Assembly (NCBI GenBank): GCA_030613705.1
Contig: JAUWLJ010000121.1
Location: 1-6,554, forward strand
DNA length: 6,554 nucleotides
Origin: Chloroflexota bacterium
GTDB lineage: Bacteria > Chloroflexota > Anaerolineae > Anaerolineales > UBA4823
Direction: 5' to 3'
A model generated the notes under the pieces. It was given only the letters and a program-made list of their open reading frames with translations, was not told where the DNA came from and made no database searches. This document shows positions 1 through 5,997 of this stretch, piece after piece; the first letter of the stretch is position 1; each line of letters starts with the position of its first letter. The position numbers were made by a program, and so were the translations under genes.

Positions 1-1627
1 CCAGCGCCGGTTCGGTTTGTTCAGGTGCTGACATCATTAAATCCGCCAACTCATCGATCATCACCACAATGTGTGGTAGCGTCTCTGAGCCCCGTCTTTT
101 GCGCATCTTCCGGTTGTATGTATCAATATTTCTCGACCGGGAGTTTTCAAGCACCTTATAACGACGGTCCATTTCCGCCACCGTCCAGCGTAAGACCCCC
201 AATATCCGCTCCAGATCGGGCTCCACTTTTCCGAACAAATGTGGAAGTCCATTGAACCGCACCAGCTCGACCATCTTGGGATCAATCATCACAATCCGCA
301 AATCCTCCGGCGTATTGTTCATCACCAAACACATGGTCAGGGCAGCGATACACACAGATTTTCCGGACCCAGTCGTACCAGCTATCAGTAGGTGCGGCAT
401 GCTTGCCAGATCGGCAACAACTGCCTGACCGGAGACGTCCCTACCCAGAGCGATTGTCAAAGGAGAGCCAAATTTATAAAAGGCTCCCGTTTCCAAAATT
501 GGTAGCAGCCTGACCACTGTGGAGCGTGTGTTCGGCACCTCTATTCCAATATAAGGTCGTCCAGGTACTGGTGCTTCAATACGTAGACTGGGTGCAGATA
601 AGGCAAGCGCCAGATCGCGGGACAGGGATGAGATCTGCGCCACGCGCACCTTCTGACGGGTGATCTCATCCTCACTTGCAGCCTTCTCAACGAATCCCGG
701 CTCTACCGCGAATTGAGTCACTGTTGGACCTACCTGGAAACCTATGACCCGGACAGGGATGCCAAATTCAGCTAGAGTTTTCTCGATCATTCCAGCAGTC
801 AGGTTGATATTACGCTCATCAGGCTTGGCCATTTGTTCATTGATCAGCAAATCCAGGTCTGGCAGCCGTTCATCGCGCACTGGCGGGTTAGCGCTTTTCT
901 CATCGTTCACCTGGATTTTAAATTTCTTGCGGTATTCTGCAGGTAAACGGGTCACCTTTACCCTCTTCTGGTGAGTTTTCTCAGCAGAAACCTCATCGCC
1001 AATGCTCACAGCAGGTTCAGATTCGCCCATTTCGACGCCAACAGCTGCATAAACCTGCACTAGTCGTCCAAGATAATTGGTTACGCCTGTACCAACTAAT
1101 GCTGTAAAGAAAATCACCACAGATAAAATCAAGATCAGTAACCAACCCGGTTTGACGATCGTCCCCATCAGCTCTGCCAATCCCCATCCAACGAGTCCGC
1201 CGTCCAACCCTTGGGAAGCCCGTTCGAGAGACTCTTCGGCTACTACCGCTAAGAGAGCTAATATGGCGAAGACCATAACCTCCAGTACCAAAATCCTGCC
1301 CCAGCGGATTTTCTCTAATGCATTTGTTCGTTGAATAAGCAAGACAATGCCGATACCCAAAGTGATCGGGACGAACAGATAGCTGCCCAGACCAAACCAG
1401 CGTTGCAAGAGTCTTGCCCACCAGGAAATCACCACCCCGTTAGTTAGGTTCAATAATGCCAATAGCGTCAGCAATCCAAGAGTCAGGAGCAATACACCAG
1501 CGATATCCCAGGCATAACGTTGCACCCCACCAAGGAAACGTAAAGATACATTCGTAACTGAGGCTGAACTATCCAGCTCTTGTCCTTGGTTTGACCGGCT
1601 AGTTTCTTTGGGATATCTCTTCGCCAT
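1..1627 (-). CDS. ftsK: DNA translocase FtsK/SpoIIIE family (3' end outside window)
   Basis: FtsK is a septum-anchored hexameric ATPase that pumps double-stranded DNA during chromosome segregation at division. The first 542 codons lie in the window. Four hydrophobic segments are visible at about residues 42-60, 80-98, 111-130 and 161-180, followed by a short charged linker (about 200-255) rather than the very long linker of E. coli FtsK. The alpha domain begins near LPDLDLL (255-261). The Walker A motif is GTTGSGKS at 417-424 (Lys423), the family motif MIDPKMVEL follows, and Walker B is IDELADL with Asp525 and Glu526. The remaining motor and the C-terminal gamma (KOPS-reading) domain, probably 200-250 residues, lie beyond base 1. 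The alpha domain carries extra residues (about 310-328) between VEPG and the conserved stretch RVAQISSLSRDLALAL. The start is the ATG at 1625-1627, the only ATG after the upstream in-frame stop. It has no convincing Shine-Dalgarno sequence. Identification is certain; the exact start is fairly sure. Confidence 0.96.
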   Translation of the reverse strand, partial: MAKRYPKETSRSNQGQELDSSASVTNVSLRFLGGVQRYAWDIAGVLLLTLGLLTLLALLNLTNGVVISWWARLLQRWFGLGSYLFVPITLGIGIVLLIQRTNALEKIRWGRILVLEVMVFAILALLAVVAEESLERASQGLDGGLVGWGLAELMGTIVKPGWLLILILSVVIFFTALVGTGVTNYLGRLVQVYAAVGVEMGESEPAVSIGDEVSAEKTHQKRVKVTRLPAEYRKKFKIQVNDEKSANPPVRDERLPDLDLLINEQMAKPDERNINLTAGMIEKTLAEFGIPVRVIGFQVGPTVTQFAVEPGFVEKAASEDEITRQKVRVAQISSLSRDLALALSAPSLRIEAPVPGRPYIGIEVPNTRSTVVRLLPILETGAFYKFGSPLTIALGRDVSGQAVVADLASMPHLLIAGTTGSGKSVCIAALTMCLVMNNTPEDLRIVMIDPKMVELVRFNGLPHLFGKVEPDLERILGVLRWTVAEMDRRYKVLENSRSRNIDTYNRKMRKRRGSETLPHIVVMIDELADLMMSAPEQTEPAL

Positions 1628-1729
1628 TGGAATTATCCATTAAATATTTAAACTTCTCATTCATAGAAATGTTACCAACAACTTAGTGGAGTAAAAACTG
1701 TGAAGTGATGGAAATTGTGATTCTAGCGA

Positions 1730-2683
1730 TTAATCCTGCGCTGTTGCGACTCTCACTTCGCCTCGGGATGCAACATAAATCCCAGCGAGAATAAGTATAG
1801 CACCAAAAATTTTTAGAACAGTCGGCGCCTCGTCTAGCAAGAAATAAGCCAGCACGGCTGAACCTATGGGTTCGCCTAACAACGTGATCGAAACAAATGC
1901 TGCAGAAAGATAACCAAGAGCCCAGTTGAAGCTTGAATGCCCCATTATTTGTGGTACCAAAGCCAACAAGATCAACCATAAATAGGTTTGAGGTGGGTAA
2001 CCAAATGCTGTTTGCCCGGAAGCAAACATCAAGATCGCCAGGACGATCGCCGCGATACCATAAACCACAAAGATGTATGGCACCAGCGATATCCCCACTC
2101 GCAAACGTCTGCCGATCAACAAATATCCAGCAGCCATCCATGCTCCCACTAAAGCCAATAGGTCACCAACAATCGCCTCACCACGGATGAACTCATTAAA
2201 CGAAGGACACAGCAATTTACCACCCTGAATTGAACAAACATCACTTACCCCAACGATAACCACACCAATAAAAGCAATCCCCATGCCGATCAAGATCGGT
2301 TTTGTCAATGGTTCTTTGACGGTGATTGGGGAAAGCAGTGCCACCCATAAGGGCGCAGTCGATACTAGCACCACTGAACTGACCACCGTAGTATATTCCA
2401 GGGATGAGATCCAGGTCGCAAAGTGCAAGGCCAGGAAAATTCCTGATCCTATCGCCAACGTCCGATCACGCCCTTGAATTCCTCGCAACTCAGATCTATG
2501 TCTGAGAAGCGCCACGGGTGCCAGAAATAGGGTAGCTAAACCCAGACGACACGCCGCAATGACGATCGAGGGGGCATAAACCTGAGCGTACCTGACGAAG
2601 ATCGAACCCGTTGATACAGCTAAAATACCAAAAACGATCACCGACAATGGCGGCAGAAACGGACGTTGAGTCGGCTCTTTCAT
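1730..2683 (-). CDS. EamA/DMT-family transporter, ten-helix
   Basis: This is a membrane permease of the drug/metabolite transporter superfamily, whose members mostly export amino acids, metabolites or toxic compounds. The substrate cannot be read from the sequence. The 317-residue protein shows two EamA repeats of about five helices each (roughly 13-146 and 174-305). Typical family features are PLWVALLSPI at the end of repeat 1 (111-120), and LLGEPIGSAVLAYFLLDE with a following GAILILAGIY helix in repeat 2. The loop joining the repeats is long and polar and holds two cysteines, Cys150 and Cys159. I chose the ATG at 2681-2683 because the protein then opens with a short polar leader (MKEPTQRP) just before helix 1. 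A TTG at 2738-2740 would add 19 residues and is less likely. Neither start has a good ribosome binding site. The gene lies 102 bases upstream of ftsK on the same strand; nothing else suggests they work together. Confidence 0.9.
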   Translation of the reverse strand: MKEPTQRPFLPPLSVIVFGILAVSTGSIFVRYAQVYAPSIVIAACRLGLATLFLAPVALLRHRSELRGIQGRDRTLAIGSGIFLALHFATWISSLEYTTVVSSVVLVSTAPLWVALLSPITVKEPLTKPILIGMGIAFIGVVIVGVSDVCSIQGGKLLCPSFNEFIRGEAIVGDLLALVGAWMAAGYLLIGRRLRVGISLVPYIFVVYGIAAIVLAILMFASGQTAFGYPPQTYLWLILLALVPQIMGHSSFNWALGYLSAAFVSITLLGEPIGSAVLAYFLLDEAPTVLKIFGAILILAGIYVASRGEVRVATAQD

Positions 2684-2703
2684 GGTAAGGAGAAGTGATA
2701 ATC

Positions 2704-2731
2704 TTGACAAGTATTCAAGCGATGTTACAAT
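2704..2731 (+). promoter_or_regulatory. sigma70-type promoter for sodA
   Basis: TTGACA (2704-2709), a 16-base spacer and TACAAT (2726-2731) give a perfect -35 box and a 5/6 -10 box. The expected transcript start is near 2738, leaving a leader of about 80 bases before the sodA ATG. Two small inverted repeats overlap it: CTTGA-N7-TCAAG (2703-2719) and GTTA-N7-TAAC (2724-2738). These could be operator half-sites, but that is inference. The sodA ribosome binding site AAAGGAG (2804-2810) is 6 bases before the start. Confidence 0.65.
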
Positions 2732-2740
2732 CCTTAACAA
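2713..2740 (-). promoter_or_regulatory. Possible divergent promoter for the EamA transporter
   Basis: Read on the minus strand, TTGTTA (2740-2735), 16 bases, then TTGAAT (2718-2713) match the -35 and -10 consensus at 4/6 each. Transcription would start near 2706, about 22 bases before the transporter ATG. Its -10 box lies inside the spacer of the sodA promoter, so the two could not be occupied at once. The match is weak and rests on position as much as on sequence. Confidence 0.3.
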
Positions 2741-2816
2741 CTATTTTCCAGTTATGCTACAACACAACACATCAAACAGTCAACCCCAATCAAATTACTA
2801 AATAAAGGAGTACGCT

Positions 2817-3425
2817 ATGACTTTTGAACTGCCTTCACTTCCATATGCATTTGGAGCCCTGGAACCTTCCATTGATGCAATGACGATGGAAATTCATCAC
2901 AATAAACATCATAATGCATATGTCAACAACTTAAACGTCGCCCTGGATAAACATCCGGACCTTGTTGGTAAATCTCTTGAGGAATTGGTAACCGATCCGG
3001 CTGGCGTCCCGGAGGACATTCGCACAGCAGTACGCAATAATGGTGGCGGTCATTTCAACCACAGCCTCTTCTGGACAGTCATGTCGCCTGATGGGGGTGG
3101 AGAGCCCTCTGGCGCATTAGCATCCGCAATCGGGGATGCATTCGGCGATTTCGCTTCATTTAAGGTTACTTTCGCCAAAGCTGCAGCCACCCGTTTTGGG
3201 AGCGGCTGGGCCTGGCTCGGATTGAAAGATGGTAAACTGGCCGTCTTATCCATGCCAAACCAAGACGTTCCCATGATGGAAGGTTTAACTCCCATCTTGG
3301 GAATCGACGTTTGGGAGCACGCTTATTACCTGAAATACCAGAATCGCCGCCCTGAATATGTAGCCAACTGGTGGAGTGTGGTCAATTGGGAGGAGGTCGC
3401 TCGCCGTTATGCAGCAGCAGCCTGA
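2817..3425 (+). CDS. sodA: Superoxide dismutase, Mn/Fe family, probably Mn-type
   Basis: It converts superoxide to oxygen and hydrogen peroxide in the cytoplasm; there is no signal peptide. At 202 residues it has the usual family length. All four metal ligands are visible: His27 (in MEIHHNKHH), His82 (in [11 protein letters not shown]), Asp164 and His168 (in DVWEHAYY). The second-shell Tyr35 is present. Metal preference is suggested by Gly77-Gly78 before the second ligand and by Gln149 in PNQD, the position where manganese enzymes carry their active-site glutamine; iron enzymes usually place that glutamine in the first half instead. A cambialistic enzyme cannot be excluded. The ATG has a strong AAAGGAG site 6 bases upstream and a near-consensus promoter. 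No T-rich terminator follows the stop, so some read-through into the ferredoxin gene 97 bases downstream is possible. SOD suggests exposure to oxygen at least at times. Confidence 0.97.
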   Translation: MTFELPSLPYAFGALEPSIDAMTMEIHHNKHHNAYVNNLNVALDKHPDLVGKSLEELVTDPAGVPEDIRTAVRNNGGGHFNHSLFWTVMSPDGGGEPSGALASAIGDAFGDFASFKVTFAKAAATRFGSGWAWLGLKDGKLAVLSMPNQDVPMMEGLTPILGIDVWEHAYYLKYQNRRPEYVANWWSVVNWEEVARRYAAAA

Positions 3426-3460
3426 GTTCACTCAACAACACCCATTAGATTCAGGGATTT

Positions 3461-3470
3461 GAGGTAAAAT
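3461..3470 (+). promoter_or_regulatory. Candidate -10 region for the ferredoxin gene
   Basis: GAGGTAAAAT contains TAAAAT (3465-3470), a 5/6 match to the -10 box, about 53 bases before the ferredoxin start. No good -35 box lies 16-18 bases upstream. The ribosome binding site for the gene is GGGAGG (3509-3514), 8 bases before the ATG. The same GGTAAAATTA string occurs upstream of the cupin gene on the other strand. Confidence 0.3.
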
Positions 3471-3522
3471 TAACTATCGTCAAACCCGTTTAATCAATCT
3501 CAAAGATTGGGAGGTTCATTCA

Positions 3523-3933
3523 ATGACTTACATTATCACTAGTTTGTGCCTGCGAGATTCTGGATGCGTAGATGTTTGCCCGGTGGAATGCATTATCCCT
3601 GGCAAACCAGTTGAAGAGTGGCCATGGTACTACATCGACCCGGATACCTGTATCGATTGCGGGGCTTGCATACCGGAATGCCCATTTGAAGCAATCTTCG
3701 TTGAAGATGAAGTGCCTGACGCATATGATGCAAAAGGCGACGAAAAGCTTAGTATGCCCAAGGGAACTGCTGGTTTCGATGAAGTTTACGATGGCAGCGA
3801 TAGTCGCGACGAACCAGTTCACCTTGAGGGTGTCCGTACGCTTGCAGCTGGTGAGACCATCGACCTTACTAAGGATATTCAACCCAACTACGATTATTTC
3901 CAGGAAGGACCAGGATACAGCGCCCTGGATTAG
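3523..3933 (+). CDS. Ferredoxin with 8 cysteines, likely [3Fe-4S][4Fe-4S]
   Basis: A small soluble electron carrier of 136 residues with two iron-sulphur clusters. The cysteines are Cys9, Cys15, Cys19, Cys23, then Cys43, Cys46, Cys49, Cys53. The second half is a classic CxxCxxCxxxCP motif. The first half is C-x5-C-x3-C-P-x2-C, which resembles 7Fe ferredoxins. By that analogy Cys9, Cys15 and Cys53 would hold a [3Fe-4S] cluster; Cys19, Cys43, Cys46 and Cys49 a [4Fe-4S] cluster; and Cys23 would be free. A 19-residue loop with EEWPWYYIDPD joins the halves. Residues 60-136 form a long, strongly acidic tail without cysteines, in a region that in 7Fe ferredoxins often wraps around the core. The start is supported by GGGAGG 8 bases upstream. 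The redox partner is unknown. It lies between sodA and a terminator and may be transcribed alone. Confidence 0.93.
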   Translation: MTYIITSLCLRDSGCVDVCPVECIIPGKPVEEWPWYYIDPDTCIDCGACIPECPFEAIFVEDEVPDAYDAKGDEKLSMPKGTAGFDEVYDGSDSRDEPVHLEGVRTLAAGETIDLTKDIQPNYDYFQEGPGYSALD

Positions 3934-3953
3934 CTGGAAGAATAATAAACATG

Positions 3954-3985
3954 TACGACCCGCAGCTGATTGCCTGCGGGTCGTA
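3954..3985. terminator. Strong bidirectional hairpin terminator
   Basis: A perfect 12-bp stem, TACGACCCGCAG (3954-3965) with CTGCGGGTCGTA (3974-3985), closes an 8-base loop. It is followed by TTTATT on the plus strand; on the minus strand the rightward-read hairpin is followed by CATGTTTATTATT. It starts 21 bases after the ferredoxin stop and lies between convergent genes, so it probably ends transcription from both sides. Confidence 0.82.
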
Positions 3986-3991
3986 TTTATT

Positions 3992-4017
3992 GTAAACCAC
4001 GTTTGAGACTGGTTTAC
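3992..4017. terminator. Second hairpin, auxiliary terminator candidate
   Basis: GTAAACCA (3992-3999) pairs perfectly with TGGTTTAC (4010-4017) around a 10-base loop. It lies 6 bases beyond the stronger hairpin and 17 bases past the stop of the minus-strand lipoprotein gene. No clear T-run follows on either strand, so it may be a stabilising or pausing hairpin rather than a full terminator. Confidence 0.4.
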
Positions 4018-4034
4018 TTGCCGGATTTAAGCGA

Positions 4035-4898
4035 TTAATTACGTAATTCCAGATTACCAGCCCCCATCTCAATTGAAATGGTCAACTTTGGACCCTCCCC
4101 AGAAAGAGTATACACGTTGCCAGACATCCGCCATTCACCGCCTACATCAACATTCGTCAACCCCCCCTCGAATCTCACAGTCGCTGGTGTACCTTCAGGG
4201 ACCACGATCACGATGCTGCTCAAACCAGATTTAATACTTACATCTGCATCCTGCAGCAGCTCGCCTGAAAATTCTAACCGGTAATCCCCTGCCCCGCTCC
4301 GGAAATCCATAGCTTTAAAATTTGCGTTTGCCAACCCAGAGAGTACAGCTCTGGAAGCTCCGGTATCATATCGCAGGGTATCCATCTCGACTGGATTCAC
4401 TTCCGAAAAGGATAGACTGGTGTCCGCGGCTCCCTCAGCAATGCGTAACTCGTGCAAGGGGACTCCGCCAAGTTCGAATTCTCCCTGGTATCCACCAGCA
4501 GAAATGTCAAGATCCATCGGTGAGTTCCCTAATTCCAGATCCCATCTATTCTTTATTTCATCACCAAGTATTGGAATGAGATTAATATTATCGACCTGCT
4601 GTGAGATCTTTACCCCTGAATCAGTCACAATAACTTTAGGTTCAAACTCATCCACATTGTAAGTTGCTGTCCCTGATACCAGCAATCCACCAGCACCTGG
4701 ACTTAGGTTCAGCTCTCCAGCACCAAACTCAAGACTGACCTTTGAAACCTCATCGGAATCAGGAGCCGGCACCTCAATCTTGTAAGTCTCCATTGAAACA
4801 ATCGATACACCTTTCACCTGGGTGTTAAAAGTGAATGTGCAGGCTAGAGTGGTAAACGCCAATGCTGCAATTACTGCTAAGAATTTTATACGGTACAT
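4035..4898 (-). CDS. Predicted lipoprotein with toastrack-type beta-solenoid domain
   Basis: A 287-residue exported protein. Residues 1-19 form a signal peptide (Lys5, then a hydrophobic run) ending in TLAC, which fits a relaxed lipobox with lipidation at Cys20. The mature part is rich in Gly and short alternating beta strands, with recurrent turns GAGELNL (59-65), GAGDYRLEF (202-210) and GAGNLELRN at the very end (279-287). The stretch from SIKSGLSSIVIVVPEGTPA through FEGGLTNVDVGG resembles the C-terminal domain of LiaF/YvqF-like and DUF2154/DUF4097 'toastrack' proteins, known or suspected to sense or respond to cell-envelope stress. That family link comes from pattern recognition only. It should sit on the outer face of the membrane; no partner kinase is in view. 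The start is fixed by AAGGAG (4905-4910), 6 bases before the ATG. It converges on the ferredoxin gene. Confidence 0.82.
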   Translation of the reverse strand: MYRIKFLAVIAALAFTTLACTFTFNTQVKGVSIVSMETYKIEVPAPDSDEVSKVSLEFGAGELNLSPGAGGLLVSGTATYNVDEFEPKVIVTDSGVKISQQVDNINLIPILGDEIKNRWDLELGNSPMDLDISAGGYQGEFELGGVPLHELRIAEGAADTSLSFSEVNPVEMDTLRYDTGASRAVLSGLANANFKAMDFRSGAGDYRLEFSGELLQDADVSIKSGLSSIVIVVPEGTPATVRFEGGLTNVDVGGEWRMSGNVYTLSGEGPKLTISIEMGAGNLELRN

Positions 4899-4936
4899 GA
4901 CAATCTCCTTATCAATTTCCTTCTATCTATATATAC

Positions 4937-4971
4937 GCTGATCAAAGAGATAAGTTGCATGAACGATCAGC
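4937..4971. repeat. 7-bp inverted repeat upstream of the lipoprotein gene
   Basis: GCTGATC (4937-4943) and GATCAGC (4965-4971) are perfect inverted copies 28 bases apart, about 40-70 bases before the lipoprotein start. TATATA (4930-4935), a possible -10 box on the minus strand, adjoins the inner arm. This could be an operator for a dimeric regulator or chance; no factor can be named. Confidence 0.25.
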
Positions 4972-5054
4972 CCAGGGTCCATAATTCCTGAGATTTTCTG
5001 TTGAATGAGGTGAATGCGCTTGATCACCCACACAATCCCAATACAAACCTTTTC

Positions 5055-5076
5055 ATCCACTTTAGTTTATCCACTT
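5055..5076. repeat. Two direct copies of ATCCACTT
   Basis: ATCCACTT occurs at 5055-5062 and 5069-5076, 14 bases apart, just past the cupin stop codon. The second copy lies within TTATCCACT (5067-5075), one base from the DnaA-box sequence TTATCCACA. Two imperfect copies are not enough to call an origin, and the pair may be chance. Confidence 0.2.
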
Positions 5077-5082
5077 ATTAGA

Positions 5083-5409
5083 TTAAGATCGCTGATGCGC
5101 CTCCAGGCAAATCACCCCTTGCTGTCCTACCACTGCCTCGTGAGTCACTTCTCTTGGCAGATCAAGTCGGTCTCCAGCGATAAGCGTCACTTGCTCATTT
5201 TCCTCCGGCAGGACGAAAGTTATCGATCCTTGAACGACATATATGATTTTATGAAAGGGGTGGCTGTGGGCACCATAAATATCTCCAGGTGAGTTTGACC
5301 AGCGATATCCAGATAATCCTCGCTCATTGAGCAAGCGACGAAGATCAGCTTCGCTGGGGGGCGAATCCCCAGTCCATCTCTCCACCTTATGTTTCATACT
5401 TAAGCTCAT
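5083..5409 (-). CDS. Small single-domain cupin protein
   Basis: A 108-residue cytoplasmic protein with one cupin barrel; no reaction can be assigned. Motif 1 spans Gly42 to Gly61 with His48 and His50 at the metal-binding positions, but the usual glutamate position is Lys54, preceded by His53. Motif 2 runs GDRLDLPREVTH (79-90) and supplies the third histidine, His90, with Glu87 where glycine is usual. Three likely metal ligands therefore remain, so it could bind a metal or act as a sugar- or ligand-binding cupin. Residues 1-35 are a charged helical leader. Two ATGs are in frame (5409 and 5397); AAGGAG at 5418-5423 is 8 bases before the first, which decides the start. It lies 184 bases upstream of the lipoprotein gene on the same strand and diverges from the three-gene cluster. 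Confidence 0.85.
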   Translation of the reverse strand: MSLSMKHKVERWTGDSPPSEADLRRLLNERGLSGYRWSNSPGDIYGAHSHPFHKIIYVVQGSITFVLPEENEQVTLIAGDRLDLPREVTHEAVVGQQGVICLEAHQRS

Positions 5410-5417
5410 TTCAAGAT

Positions 5418-5423
5418 CTCCTT
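5418..5423 (-). promoter_or_regulatory. Ribosome binding site fixing the cupin start
   Basis: AAGGAG on the minus strand lies 8 bases before the ATG at 5407-5409 and 20 bases before the alternative ATG at 5395-5397, so the longer form is preferred. Confidence 0.75.
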
Positions 5424-5441
5424 TCGTATTGCTTTGAATAA

Positions 5442-5451
5442 TAATTTTACC
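5442..5451 (-). promoter_or_regulatory. Candidate -10 region for the cupin gene
   Basis: On the minus strand the sequence reads GGTAAAATTA, with TAAAAT (5449-5444) as a 5/6 -10 match, some 35 bases before the cupin start. A recognisable -35 box at normal spacing was not found. The same ten bases occur before the ferredoxin gene on the plus strand. Confidence 0.3.
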
Positions 5452-5603
5452 GCTAACTCATCTCTCACTTGCAGGAAAATACAATATAAGGCAAAATTAG
5501 GCCACGAGAGTATTGCTTGTAGATCCAAGAATAGAAGATATTCCTAAGAATTCCTTTTCGTCAATCGTTTCAGAATAAATCTAAATACAGGAGGCCCAAT
5601 CAT

Positions 5604-5996
5604 ATGTCTGATACACCTGATCCCAAAGAGGAATACACGGCCGATGGTCTGGCATCGGAATTTCATCACCTGGGAGATAATCTAAAGAAAATCTTCATCA
5701 GTACCTGGGAGAGTGAGCAGCGTAAAAACCTGCAAAAAGAAATTGGTGAAGGTTTGGCTGAATTAGGCGACTCACTCAAGCAAACCGCTGAAGAAATCCA
5801 GGACAGTGAAACCGGTCAAAGAGTAAAATCAGAAGCCGAAGAATTGCGCGATCGAGTCCGCAGTGGTGAAGTCGAAGAGAAGATCCGGTCGGATTTGCAG
5901 TCTATCTTTCACAAATTAAATAAAGAACTGGAAAAAGTCATCCCCGCTCAGCCACCAGCTGAAAAAAGCGGTGAAGAGGCATCAGGGAACGAATAA
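5604..5996 (+). CDS. Acidic amphipathic-helix protein, function unknown
   Basis: I do not recognise a named family. The 130-residue product has no cysteine, no signal peptide and no membrane segment. After a polar N-terminus (1-14), residues about 15-112 are almost continuously helix-forming and charged, with repeated patterns such as GEGLAELGDSLKQTAEEIQD and SEAEELRDRVRSGEVEEKIR. These look like amphipathic helices or a coiled coil, similar in style to apolipoprotein-like or LEA-like bacterial proteins. The C-terminus (113-130) is a disordered-looking Pro/Glu/Ser tail. The start is well supported by AGGAGG (5589-5594), 9 bases before the ATG. The stop is one base before the next gene's ATG, so the two are probably translationally coupled. 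A role as a partner or scaffold for the following membrane and GerW-like proteins is inferred only from this operon layout. Confidence 0.85.
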   Translation: MSDTPDPKEEYTADGLASEFHHLGDNLKKIFISTWESEQRKNLQKEIGEGLAELGDSLKQTAEEIQDSETGQRVKSEAEELRDRVRSGEVEEKIRSDLQSIFHKLNKELEKVIPAQPPAEKSGEEASGNE

Positions 5997-5997
5997 G

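Noticed and set aside
1017..1421. Open frame of 134 codons on the minus strand
   Set aside because: It lies wholly within ftsK on the same strand in another frame, and its translation has no recognisable pattern, while the ftsK frame is continuous and matches the membrane domain.
1683..2141. Open frame of 152 codons on the minus strand
   Set aside because: It overlaps the end of the EamA transporter in a shifted frame, is rich in Cys, Trp and Arg in no meaningful order, and has no ribosome binding site.
3423..3434. Perfect repeat TGAGT-TC-ACTCA at the sodA stop codon as a terminator
   Set aside because: The loop would be only 2 bases, the stem 5 bp, and no T-run follows.
2817..3933. sodA and ferredoxin as a functional pair in one operon
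   Set aside because: They are 97 bases apart with a possible separate -10 element between them, and superoxide dismutase needs no electron donor, so proximity alone is not evidence of a shared role.
3572..4006. Open frame of 144 codons on the plus strand overlapping the ferredoxin
   Set aside because: It shares the strand but not the frame of a clear 8-Cys ferredoxin and runs through the terminator hairpin.
5014..5292. Open frame of 92 codons opposite the cupin
   Set aside because: It is antisense to a well-supported cupin with its own ribosome binding site and shows no protein-like pattern.
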